Assembly: GCF_032854445.1 (NCBI RefSeq)
Contig: NC_088300.1
Location: 78,345,084-78,409,083 of the forward strand
Direction: 5' to 3'
Source: Liolophura sinensis
Taxonomy: Eukaryota > Mollusca > Polyplacophora > Chitonida > Chitonidae
Length of the DNA stretch: 64,000 nt
Below, piece by piece: positions 1 to 9,679 of the stretch; position 1 is the first letter of the stretch; the number at the start of each line of letters is the position of its first letter. Both the position numbers and the translations under genes were made by a program. The notes under the pieces are model-generated. The model was not told where the DNA came from and made no database searches. It saw nothing but the letters and a program-made list of their open reading frames with translations.

Positions 1-1
1 T

Positions 2-578
2 GTGTGGTCTTACGCCGCAAGAGTTAAAAACGTCACCCAGAACACATCAGATGTGAGACACCCTCGTGTAGATGAAGTTGGAGACGTTCACGTTGACGTT
101 AGCGGTGACGTTGATGACGTAAACATTGATTCGGCGTCTGGTGGCACTGAATCTGAAGACAACGACGACAGCCAATCTATGAGTGATGATGGCAGTATGG
201 ACGATGATAACGAAGATACTGATGACGTGAAGCTGGACGATGACGTCCAACATGAAAGACAACACGTGCAACGAAGTTCCTACTGAGGTTGTGTCCAGTG
301 TATGTCCCAAAGGCGAAGCCGGTTTTGTTGAATGTAAGAAGACTGAAGTGCAGGCCGAAGTTCATGACGTAGTTTCTTCAGCACATTGTCAACAGAAGAA
401 AGCGAAACTGGCTAAGGCCAACGTTCCTAAAGAAGATGCTACCTTAGCTGATGTGGACGACAGTGTTTGCACTGTTACGTCCGATGACGTCGTTCATGAT
501 AATCCGGAGGATTCATTAGTACACCATCTCAGGATAGTGACAATATGTTACTGGAATTTCGATAACGAAAATCCTTAA
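2..578 (+). pseudogene. LINE ORF1 C-terminal remnant (acidic tail), frameshifted
   Basis: Two overlapping frames (2-286, then 240-578) read as one acidic, Asp/Val-rich polypeptide. It starts with SYAARVKNV, which looks like sequence just after a gag zinc knuckle, continues through Asp-rich repeats, and ends at 578 shortly before the ORF2 endonuclease. A frameshift near 250-280 joins the two parts. The zinc knuckles themselves would lie left of the window. The position directly upstream of an endonuclease/RT frame supports ORF1 of the same element. It could also be read as an unrelated acidic protein, but the context makes that unlikely. Confidence 0.6.
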
Positions 579-657
579 CTTCCTGTGCAAGAAGGCGGTT
601 AGGAAAAGGTTGTATGGACTGATTGGACAAGAAATTGCGCATACTTAATTAGGAACC

Positions 658-1130
658 ATGGGTATGTACGCCTTACTTCAACTATTTATGATGTGTGTCC
701 AAAGCTCAGTTTGTTTTGGTTCATTAAATGTAAATGGTTTGCCTGATGCTAACAAGCAAGTGCAGGTGAAGAATTCTGTATTCGAGAACGATATTGATGT
801 CCTATTTTGGCAAGAAACCCATTTTGCCAATTATAACGATACAAAAGGTGTAAATATCCCCGGTGATGCACAGTGGGCGTTTGGGACAAACAGGAGCTGT
901 GGCGTGGGGATCATTATAAGACATACCGTAGACTGTAGCATACGGAAGGTAATTAGGTAACCATATGGGAGATATGTAACAATGAAGGTGGAGATTAATA
1001 ACACTGCCCTTAACCTTGTGTACATATATGCCCCTAACGGTTGTAAAGAAAGGAAAGACTTTATTGCCGGTATGCGGTAGTGAAGTTCCTGGGTTAGGTG
1101 GGGAATTTAATTTTGTCGAGAACAATATAT
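658..1130 (+). pseudogene. LINE ORF2 apurinic endonuclease domain, N-terminal part, broken
   Basis: The frame at 658-960 contains FGSLNVNGLPD, FWQETHF and GVGIII. These match the Asn and Glu catalytic-motif neighbourhoods of the APE-type endonuclease that nicks target DNA in L1/Tx1 LINEs. The frame stops at 960. A second frame then continues as TALNLVYIYAPNG, the expected next conserved strand. The rest of the endonuclease is too eroded to follow. Confidence 0.75.
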
Positions 1131-1313
1131 TGGATAAATGTGAGGTAACGCAAAAGCAAGAAATGATGTTCTAGATGAAATCAGTGTGCCAAAACAAGAC
1201 TTTGGTGTTTTGTTTACTGGAAATGTAATGTATCTGCGCTGTTAGAGCCGGAGTTAACTCAGTTAAAATTCAGAATGTATACAATAATCATGTCACTAAT
1301 ATAGATAATGTGA

Positions 1314-1580
1314 ATGAATTTAAATGTGATTAAATGGATGTTATTCGCGCACATTGTGGTATTATTTCTGCAAAGAAGAAAGGGCAAATTAGCGGCTTTG
1401 AAGAAAGAACTGAATTGCTTCAAAGATGACCCTAATGACGTGAATAAAACAATAAATGCCCTTCACAAAACAGCCCGTGATGGAGAGGTAATTAGATCCA
1501 AAGCGGTGTATTTCGATCGAGGTGAAAAGCCCACAAGGTATTTGTTAAGCGAGAGGTCGGCCAAGGGAAAAAGAAAATGA
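1314..1580 (+). pseudogene. LINE ORF2 endonuclease-RT linker remnant
   Basis: An 88-codon frame rich in Lys/Glu contains ARDGEVIRSKAVYFDRGEKP followed by TRYLLSERSAKGK. This resembles the conserved linker before reverse transcriptase in Tx1/L1 elements (W...GEKPTKYFF-type motif). It lies between the endonuclease and RT remnants in the right order. It is interrupted downstream by a short 24-bp tandem repeat. Confidence 0.55.
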
Positions 1581-1604
1581 TTAAAAATATTAAATTACAT
1601 AAAG

Positions 1605-1700
1605 AAGGCTCAAACATTAAATGCCATAAGGAAGGCTCAAACATTAAATGCCATAAGGAAGGCTCAAACATTAAATGCCATAAGGAAGGCTCAAACAGGG
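1605..1700. repeat. Short 24-bp tandem repeat, about 4 copies
   Basis: The core AAGGCTCAAACATTAAATGC recurs about four times head to tail inside the dead LINE. It looks like a local slippage duplication of ORF2 linker sequence. Confidence 0.9.
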
Positions 1701-1800
1701 CAAAGTAACATTGCTCGTTGTATCCGTTCTTATTACAAATATTTATATCCTAAAGAGACAACTGATTTGCAAGATACCTTTTTGTCAGAATTACCGGAGA

Positions 1801-2669
1801 TACTTGTGAGGGTGTATTAACTGAGGATGAATTGTACTTTGCTATAAACCATATGTCTAAATACCGTTCCCGTGGTAAGGACAGTTTTCCAGAGAAATCT
1901 GATTTGATAACGCTCCTTTGTAAAGGTACTAGTAATCTAGACAATATTAAAAATTGGAGACTAATCAGTCTGTTAAAAATGGATTACAAAATTGCGTCAA
2001 AAGCTCTGTGTAACCACCTGAAGTCCGTTATTGACACAATTGTCCTACAAAATCAAACTTGTGGAGTATTTTGGATCATTTGCATCTGTTAAGAAATATT
2101 TATGATTATGTCGAACAAAAGAACCTTAAGGCCTGTTTTATAAATTTGGATCAGGGAAAGGCGTTTGATAGAGTGGACTAGTCGTTTTTGTTTAAATGTT
2201 TGCAAGAGTATAATTTTTGGACCAGACTGTTGTAACTTGGTAAAACTGTTACACGAATATAACTGGCGGTGTCATTGTTAACCGCCACGTTACAGAATCA
2301 TTTAGTTTATCCCTTGGTGTCCGTCAGGGCTGTGCCTTTTCGCCGCTTCTGTACGTGTTGTCATTGGAGCCATTCATTGAAGCAGTTATAAACAATAAAT
2401 TAATTAGAGGTGTATGAATGCCCGGAACGGACAAACAGGCAAAGGTTTCTCCTTTAGCAGATGATACAACTGTGGTTGTTTCTGAGGAGAGTTCAGTTCC
2501 GCAGCTGACAAAAGAGGCTGATATGTATGGCAACGCATTGGGGGCAAAACTAAACTTAGCCAAAAGTGCCGCTCTCCCCAATGGTAAGTGGGCTGAAGCA
2601 GATGTTCCTGATGTTGGCCTTAAAACAGTTAAGAATGCGAAAATTTGTGGAGTGTACTTTGGAGCTTAA
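1801..2669 (+). pseudogene. LINE ORF2 reverse transcriptase domain, broken
   Basis: RT blocks in order: the fingers block with NWRLISLL (normally NYRPI-like) at about 1950; the KALCNHLKSVIDTIV and QNQTCGV block; KAFDRVD followed by a stop at about 2160-2180; GVRQGCAFSPLLYVLSLEP at about 2320-2380; and PLADDTTVVVS at about 2450-2480. Asp pairs are still visible, but the palm Tyr/Phe is Leu, and at least three frameshifts or stops split the domain. It would have copied LINE RNA by target-primed reverse transcription. It cannot do so now. Confidence 0.85.
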
Positions 2670-2678
2670 CTCATAAAG

Positions 2679-3760
2679 GTGAAAAAGAATGTTTTCTCAT
2701 GGGCAGGAAGACTTTTAACCCTTCAAGGCAAGCCTGTCCTCATTAATAGTTTGACATCAGCAGTGTTATGGTTTACTGCTCAATGTGTAGGTTCACTCAG
2801 TCAATGTGTTAACCAGTGTTCCCAAAAAGTGTTCAGGTTTTTATGGAGCAACAAACCTGAATCTTTGAAAAGGGCTATTGTGTGCAATACCTTCGTTGCT
2901 GGTGGCCTAAATGTACAACGCATAGATTGTAAAAGAAAAGTTTTAACTGTCAGGCATATTTTGAAGTTGATTAATGGGTCCACAGTGGATTGGACTCATT
3001 TCGCCATTTATTGGATAGGACAGTCTGTGCGGAATGTTAAACCTGAGTTTAGTATTCCTAACATACCTCACTCTGAATATGTAGCACCATTTTATAAGAT
3101 CGCGATGAACGCATGAAAAGAGTTTTACCAGGAACAAACATTACCTGTGCTACCATATACCACCAAGTTCATTTACACTCAGCTCATTAAAATGTTGTAG
3201 AGGTTCCACGAGTTGAAATAAGGTACCCCTAGTTAGACTGGTCTCCTATTTGGAAGACAGTTTTTCACCCATTTCTGGATCATAACTTGACAAATTTCTG
3301 TTTTCAGATGGTTCATGATATATTGCCTGTTGAGGAACGGTTATTACGCCGTAATATCGCCACTTATGCCTTATGTGTTTTCTATCAGAACCCAGAAACG
3401 CAGGTACATCTGTTTGTTGAATGTCGCATGTTGCAGCAAGTCTTTAATGAACTTCTTCGTGTTTGAGCTTTGTATGCAAATTTTATACCGCGTTTAAATG
3501 AAGAGAACCTATTCAGTAAGATTTTGGACAATGTAGATACAAAGTACCGACCTATATGTCTGTATGTTATGAGTCCTACAGAGTCTTCCCTGTGGCGCGC
3601 TCGTAATGACATGGTAATTCAGAACAAATCAAGAGATGTTAATTATATTGTTGGATGTGCCAAGGGCACTATAAGGACAGCAGTTCATGTGGACTTTGTC
3701 CGGCTAAAAAGGCAAACGTTTCAAAAGATTTGGTATAAAAACACATGTTTTCCAGACTAA
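2679..3760 (+). pseudogene. LINE ORF2 post-RT C-terminal region, broken
   Basis: The frame 2679-3116 reads WAGRLLTLQGKPVLINSLTS and later VFRFLWSNKPESLKRAIVC, the conserved thumb/connection segment of Tx1-like ORF2. After a frame change, about 3305-3470 reads VHDILPVEERLLRR and then QVHLFVECRM, the typical end-of-ORF2 Cys/His-like motif. A third frame continues to 3760. Confidence 0.75.
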
Positions 3761-3799
3761 TGAATGACAAATTGGTGTATTTGTTTAGATAAGATGCAT

Positions 3800-3845
3800 G
3801 TTTGTAAATGTGATATTAGGGATTCAATCCCGTGTATAGTATAAC
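3800..3845 (+). other. Possible highly degenerate tRNA-Cys 3' half at LINE 3' boundary
   Basis: GCAT at about 3800 is followed 27 nt later by TTCAATCCCG. In the good tRNA-Cys copies at 5430 and 6819 the same two blocks are 30 nt apart. The sequence between them is not recognisable, so this could be chance. It matters because the second LINE fragment also ends at this point of a tRNA-Cys copy. Confidence 0.25.
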
Positions 3846-4433
3846 ACTGTTTATCTGTCAAACTTTTGTAATATATATGGGCAAGCTAATTACCATGCCA
3901 ACACTGTGATACATATATATTTTATCCGTTGAAATATTGCCCATTGTACTGAATAAGATTCAACGGAATTACATTGTCACCCGTGAAAAAATTATAAGCC
4001 GAGTTTAAGCCGATACTGGTTCCTGGTATCCACTACAAACTGTAGTAAACAACAATTTGGCAAAAAAGTTTAATGCTAGATAAAAACACCATTGCCTCCA
4101 AATGTTTTATGCTTGCTGAACATGTTTTCATGACTAAGACATTTTGAATTTTTTGTTGCATATAACATATAAAATGACACGCCTGATTTGTAAAACCTTT
4201 CACTTTCGTCACTAAGCAACAGATTTCACGACAAACACCCTCATTTAAATCAGAGCCTTTCTATTAGAATTTATAGCCTTTAAGTTTGAACGTCGTACTT
4301 TTCAGCTGGAAATTATATTGTAAATTGACTTTAAGTATCTGGATCAATTAATGCAGCTACCCGAGAAAAGTAGGCAACTAGAGACAATTTTCTATCGGGG
4401 TTTTGTTCCCTTTCACAAATTTATGACGTACCA

Positions 4434-4498
4434 GGGGGTATAGCTCAGTGGTAGAGCATTCGACTGCAGATTGAGAGGTTCAATCCCAAAATCCCCCT
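4434..4498 (+). pseudogene. tRNA-Cys(GCA) pseudogene, T-stem deletion
   Basis: It starts GGGGGTATAGCTCAGTGGTA like the intact neighbours and keeps the anticodon loop CTGCAGA (GCA). About six bases of the variable loop and T stem are missing, and the T stem 3' side reads AAAA where CGGA is expected. The acceptor Gs still meet CCCCC. It cannot fold a proper T arm. Confidence 0.85.
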
Positions 4499-5429
4499 AC
4501 TGACAACTTTACTATTTTACACCTTATGATAAAAACAAATATATTTTTTCATCGTTTTTAACGCGTAAAACCGACCTTTACATCTAGGTAAAGCTTTAAA
4601 CCTGTACAGGAGTGACTAAAAAGGGATATTTTAATGGTAAAAGTTTTCTAAAATACATATACAGTTTAAAATTACCCACAGCAGTTTTCTGACCTAAACA
4701 GCATACGCCAAACAGTGGTTTCTAAAACTATACATGCAAAGCGCACTTTAACTTAGGAAGAAATTATTTCAAAACTGTACTCATTTGACGGAATATTGTT
4801 AATTAGTTCTGACAATGGCCAATATGTTATACGAACAAGAGTTGATTTTGACTTTGAGGAATCGTTTAAAACGTATGCAATGCAATAAAATTGATGCCAT
4901 ATATGTGCTGGGTAAAGGTTTAGGTTTGCCTCGTCTAAAGCCGTGGTATATACATCGCAGAGGAGTAACCAATTTTTTTAAATGATTAAGTTTAAGCCGA
5001 TACTTTGTAATTGGTTCCTGGTATCCAATACAAACTGTAGTAAACAACAATTTGGCAACAAATTTTAATGCTGGATAAAAACACCATTGTCATCAAATGT
5101 TTTATGCTTGCTGAACATGTTCTCAGCGGTCAGACATTTTGAATTTTTTGTTGCATATAACATATGAAATGACACGCCTAATTTGTAAAACGTTTCACTT
5201 ACGTCGGTAGGTAACACATTTCATGACAAACACCCTCATTTAAATCAGAGCCTTTCTATTAGAATTTATAGCCTTTAAGTTTGAACATTGTACTTTTCAG
5301 CTGGAAATTATATTGTAAATTGACTTTAAGTATCTAGATCAATTAATGCAGCTACCCGAGAAAAGTATGCAACTAAGAGACAATTTTCTTTCGAGGTTTT
5401 GTTCCCTTTCACAAATTTATGACGTATGA

Positions 5430-5501
5430 GGGGGTATAGCTCAGTGGTAGAGCATTCGACTGCAGATCGAGAGGTCTCCGGTTCAATCCCGGATGCCCCC
5501 T
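5430..5501 (+). tRNA. tRNA-Cys (anticodon GCA)
   Basis: A 72-nt cloverleaf can be drawn. The acceptor GGGGGTA pairs with TGCCCCC (one T-G wobble) before discriminator T. The D arm is GCTC AGTGGTAGA GC. The anticodon stem TTCGA/TCGAG closes loop CTGCAGA with GCA at positions 34-36. The T arm is TCCGG TTCAATC CCGGA with a perfect stem. Internal A and B boxes are intact and a TTTTT Pol III stop follows at about 5511. This is the best-preserved copy in the array and looks functional. CCA is not encoded, as expected in a eukaryote. Confidence 0.95.
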
Positions 5502-5936
5502 GTTGCTAACGTTTTTACTACCTTACACTTTGTCATTAGAGGGAATTTTTTTATCATTTTAACGCGTGGAATCGGCTTTTCCCTCTAGGCACAGCTTTAA
5601 ACCTCTACAGGAATGACTAAAAAGGGATATTGTAATAATAAATGCTATCTAAAATACATATTCAGTTTAGAACTACCCACAGCATTTTTCTGAAGTAAAC
5701 AACATAAGCTATACAGTGTTTTCTAAAAATATACCTGCAAAGTACACTTTACCTAAGGAGGAAATTAGTTCAAAACTGTACTCATTTGACGGAATACTGT
5801 TAATTAGTTCAGGGAATTGCCAATATGTTATACGGACAAGAGTTGATTTTGACTTTGAGGAATTGCTTGAAACATATGCAATGCAATAAAATTAATGGCA
5901 TATATGTGCTGGATAAAGGTCTAGTTTTGCCTCATT

Positions 5937-5995
5937 GGTAGAGAATTCTACTGCAGATCCAGCGGTCTCTCTTTTAATCACGAATGCCTCCTACT
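5937..5995 (+). pseudogene. tRNA-Cys relic
   Basis: TGGTAGAGAATTCTACTGCAG matches the D arm and anticodon region of the tRNA-Cys copies. It is followed by a degraded T arm (CTTTTAATCACGAATGCC) and CCTACTGCAG. The 5' acceptor strand is absent. It is the second, decayed tRNA-like locus within cassette 2. Confidence 0.7.
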
Positions 5996-6818
5996 GCAGA
6001 TTCACTATTTTACACCTTGTCAATAGAGGGATTATTTTTGTAGCGTTTTTATCGCTTGATACATTTCGTACATTTCTCTGATCTAAACAGAATACGCTAT
6101 ACACCGATTTCTAAGATTATATGTGCAAAGCAAACTTTAACTTGGGGGGGAAATTATTTCAAAACTGTACTGTTTTTATGTAGTAATGTTTAAGCATTTC
6201 TGGCAACGGTCAAGAGGTTATACCGGCAAGAGTTGATTTTGACTTTGAGAAAACGTTTAAAACAAACAGAAAGCAATGCAATTGAAGCCATATATATGCT
6301 GGATAAAGGTTTAGGTTTGCCTCGTCTAAAGCCGTGGTATATACATCGCAGATGAGTAACCAATTTTTTTAAATGATAAAGTTTAAGCCGATACTTTGTA
6401 ATTGGTTCCTGGTATCCAATACAAACTGTAGTAAACAACAATTTGGCAACAAATTTTAGTGCTGGATAAAAACACCATTGTCTCCAAATGTTTTATGCTT
6501 GCTGAACATGTTTTCAGCGGTCAGACATTTTAAATTTTGTTTTGCATATAACATATGAAATGACACGCATGATTTGTAAAACCTTTCACTTACGTCGCTA
6601 GGTAACACATTTCATGAGAAACAGCCTCATTTAAATCAGGGCCTTTCTATTAGAATTTACAACCTTTGAGTTTGAACGTTGTACTTTTCAGCTGGAAATT
6701 ATATTGTAAATTGACCTGACGTATCTAGAGCAATTAATGCAGCAACCCGAGAAAAGTAGGCAACTAGCGACAATTTTCTATCGGGGTTTTGTTCCGTTTC
6801 ACAAATTCGTGACTTATG

Positions 6819-6890
6819 AGGGGTATAGCTCAGTGGTAGAGCATTTGACTGCAAATCAAGAGGTCTCCGGTTCAATCCCGGATGCCCCCT
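6819..6890 (+). tRNA. tRNA-Cys (anticodon GCA), slightly weakened acceptor
   Basis: It has the same layout as the copy at 5430. The anticodon stem TTTGA/TCAAG surrounds loop CTGCAAA (GCA) and the T arm TCCGG TTCAATC CCGGA is perfect. The 5' end has only four Gs, so the first acceptor position is A opposite C and the stem has six pairs. No clear TTTT run follows immediately; the first is at about 6931. Probably functional or only recently impaired. Confidence 0.85.
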
Positions 6891-7313
6891 GCTGACATGT
6901 TTACTACCTTACACTTTGTCATTAGAGGGATATTTTTGATCGTTTTTAACGCGTGAAATCAACTTTTCCTTCTAGGCATAGCTTTAAAACTGTACAGGAA
7001 TGACTAAAAGAGGAATTCTCTACTGGTAAATGTTATCTAAAATACATATACAGTTTAGAATTACCCACAACGTTTCTCTGACGTAAACAGCATACACTAT
7101 AAAGTGTTTTTTAAAACTATACCTGCAAAGCACACTTTAACTAAGGAGGGAATTTAAACTGTACTCTTTTGACGGAATACTGTTAATTAGTTCAGGCAAT
7201 TGCCAATATGTTATACGGACAAGAGTGGATTTTGACTTTGAGGAATCGTTTAAAACGTATGCAATGCAATAAAATTAATGGCAAATATATGCTAGATAAA
7301 GGTCTAGTTTTGC

Positions 7314-7346
7314 CTCAGTGGTAGAGAATTCTACTGGAGATTCACT
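7314..7346 (+). pseudogene. tRNA-Cys 5' relic
   Basis: CTCAGTGGTAGAGAATTCTAC matches the D arm and start of the anticodon stem of neighbouring tRNA-Cys copies. It then breaks off into TGGAGATTCACTAC. It corresponds to the relic at 5937 in cassette 2. Confidence 0.55.
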
Positions 7347-7367
7347 ACTTTACACCTTGTCATTAGA

Positions 7368-7580
7368 TTTTTTTTTTTTTTTTTTTTGATTGGAGTTTTA
7401 CGCCGTACTCAAGAATATTTCACTTATACGACGGCGGCCAGCATTATGGTGGGTGGAAACCGGGCAGAGCCCGGGGGAAACCCACGACCATCCGTAGGTT
7501 GCTGACAGACCTTCTCACATACGGCCGGAGATAAAGCCAGCATGAGCTGGACTTGAACTCACAACGACCGCATTGGTGAG
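7368..7580 (-). mobile_element. tRNA-derived SINE insertion (5'-truncated) with 14-bp target duplication
   Basis: A T-rich run (the 3' poly-A tail on the minus strand) is followed by TTACGCCGTACTCAAGAATA and the conserved body shared with at least eight other copies here. The flanks are identical 14-bp direct repeats, ACCTTGTCATTAGA, at 7354-7367 and 7581-7594, so this is a true retroposition into tRNA cassette 3. The B-box region is present but the 5' A-box end is missing. Confidence 0.9.
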
Positions 7581-7808
7581 ACCTTGTCATTAGAGGGAAT
7601 ATTTTTTTAGCGTTTTTATCGTTTGATACATTTCGTACATTTCTCTGATCTAAACAGAATACGCTATACACTGATTTCTAAGATTATATGTGCAAAGCAA
7701 ACTTTAACTTGGGAGGAATGTATTTCAAACCTGTACTTTTTTTTACCTCATAATGTTTAATTGATGCCATATATATGCTGGATAAACGTTTAGATTTGCC
7801 TCGTTCAA

Positions 7809-9220
7809 AGCTTATTTTTGTCCAGATTCTGGTACAACAGGGCCGTTTTACTAATCTCTTATGTTATTTTGCATGATGTAAAGGAAATCTGGATAGATTT
7901 TCTTGGAGGAGGTAAGGTTCATATGGTGCCTTGCGGAACAACTATAAATGACAGGACTAAAGGTGGTTTAGGTCTGCCAGATACGCGCAGCAAAGTGAAG
8001 GCTTTGCGGTTGAAATTTATGGGCCGGTTTTTCGATAATACACGGTCTGCTGTTTGGAAGACCTTCTTCAAGTTTTTGTTATCGGAATGTGAAAATTTGA
8101 ACTTATACCTGCCTTTGCTTTATATGTCATTGAATAAATCCTTGTTACGCGGTATTCCTCCTTTTTAGTCCGAAATGATTTTAGCCTGGTCAGACTTACG
8201 GGAACATTTAATAGTTTTCTACAATCCAAACATTGCTATAGCGCATCTAGCACAAACTTTCTGTGTTAAAGCAAAGTTGTTTGATGTTGAGGATTTTCTG
8301 TATATTGCTGTTCCCGGTTTTCTACCAGAAAGTGCTATTGTTGAGATTGTTTTAGATGAATGTCCGGATGCACATATTTCTAAAGTTGTTAGTGTTTATC
8401 GCGTTATAAAATCTGCGATACCAATGAAATGGCTAAATGACTAAATTGGATAGAATAATTGCTTTGAAACAGAGAGTGAACTCTATGTCATTTTGAAGGA
8501 GACAATTGTGTTTTGTAACTGTATACACTCACAACAAGTATTTTGTACAAAAATGTCAGACAGCCCTTGATAAAGGAACCAGCCTCTTTGAAATACTGGA
8601 GCAGGGTGTTTCCTAATTTTGATGTTGACCATGTGTGGCCACTCGTTGCTATCCCTGGAAAGAGTCCAGAATCGGTACAGCTGGACTGGAAAATCCTTCA
8701 TAATGTCATTTACTCGAAAGAAAACCGCATCGGCTTAACTGATTGTGACAAATGTAATCTATGTGGTGGTGATGTAGAAGACTTGTTTCATTTATTTATT
8801 AACTGTCCTAAAAACTCATTAAACATACCTGCGATATTCTAGAAACATTTTTTTGTTCCGTTCACCCAAGGGTTTTAAACCTAATGTCCCACCAGGAACT
8901 GCTACTCTTTCGAGTAAACAGGAAGGTGAAAATGTAAACTTTGTTTTTGTAAATATTATCTGTAGTTTAGCCAGGCTGGCGATGTAAAAAATAAAAAATG
9001 TGATGATATATGACGGAAAACAAGTTTTTATTAAAAACAAATGTACTTTCCTCTAGTTTGTATTGGGGAAAACGTAGGGGGACAACTGTGTGTAAGATAT
9101 TAAGGGAAGCCGTACTACTGTGATTAACCCGTTTTTAATCCCGGGGCAAACTTGTAAGAAAATGTCTGTATCATTCCTTGTATACTGAAGGTGATAAAAT
9201 ATTTCTCAAAAGAAAAAATA
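7809..9220 (+). mobile_element. Second Tx1-like LINE, 5'-truncated 3' fragment
   Basis: Frames 7818-8168, 8175-8444 and 8543-8842 read in order as the post-RT part of a Tx1/L1-type ORF2. They contain KGGLGLPDTRSKVKALRLKF, SAVWKTFFKFLLS, then LDWKILHNVIY and CDKCNLCGGDVEDLFHLFIN (the CxxC...H...C motif). Two frame changes and stops make it dead. It ends in an A-rich tail at about 9205-9222, directly against the middle of a tRNA-Cys copy. Its left side abuts cassette sequence at about 7808. Confidence 0.8.
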
Positions 9221-9275
9221 AAGCATTCGACTGACGGTCTATAGGTCTCCGGTTCAATCCCGAATACCCTCTACT
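9221..9275 (+). pseudogene. tRNA-Cys 3' half, disrupted at LINE junction
   Basis: GCATTCGACTG, then GGTCTCCGGTTCAATCCCGA, match the anticodon arm and T arm of the intact tRNA-Cys genes. The 5' acceptor and D arm are missing, replaced by the A-rich end of the LINE. Following sequence (CTACTGCATCTTCACTATTT) matches cassette sequence downstream of the relic at 5937. Confidence 0.75.
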
Positions 9276-9679
9276 GCATCTTCACTATTTTACGGCTTCT
9301 CATTAGAGAGAAGCCATACCGCGTGAAACCGGCTTTCCCCTCCTGGCTCAGCTTAAAACCTGTACAGGAATGACTAAAATAAAGGGATATTCTAATGGTA
9401 AATGTTATGTAAAACACATATACAGTTAAGAATTACTAATAGCATTTCTCTTATCTAACCGAATTGTTAAGTACGACGTTAACCCCCAAGCACTCACTCA
9501 GTCACTCTTACCTAAACAGCATACGCTATCCACCGTTTTCTAAGATTATACGTGCAAAGCACACTTTAACTTTGGATAAAATTAGTTCAGATCTGTACTT
9601 ATTTCACGTAATACGGTTTAATGAGCTAAAAAGCTTGGTAATTAATGTTAATGTTGGATAAAAACGCCATTGGCTCTAG

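Larger units (their letters stand above)
2..3790 (+). mobile_element. Decayed Tx1/L1-clade non-LTR retrotransposon (LINE), ORF1 tail through ORF2 3' end
   Basis: Successive frames read as one LINE in order: the tail of an ORF1 gag-like protein, an AP-endonuclease start, reverse transcriptase blocks, and a C-terminal region with a Cys/His-like motif. Diagnostic strings are LNVNGL and FWQETH (endonuclease), KAFDRVD, GVRQGC followed by SPLLY, and LADDTT replacing the usual Y/FADD (RT palm). The VFRFLWSN segment after RT is typical of L1/Tx1-type ORF2. Many stops and frameshifts interrupt it, so it is dead. The 5' end lies outside the window. The 3' end is placed near 3790, where a possible degenerate tRNA-Cys 3' half begins. 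The clade assignment rests on remembered family motifs, not on an alignment. Confidence 0.85.
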
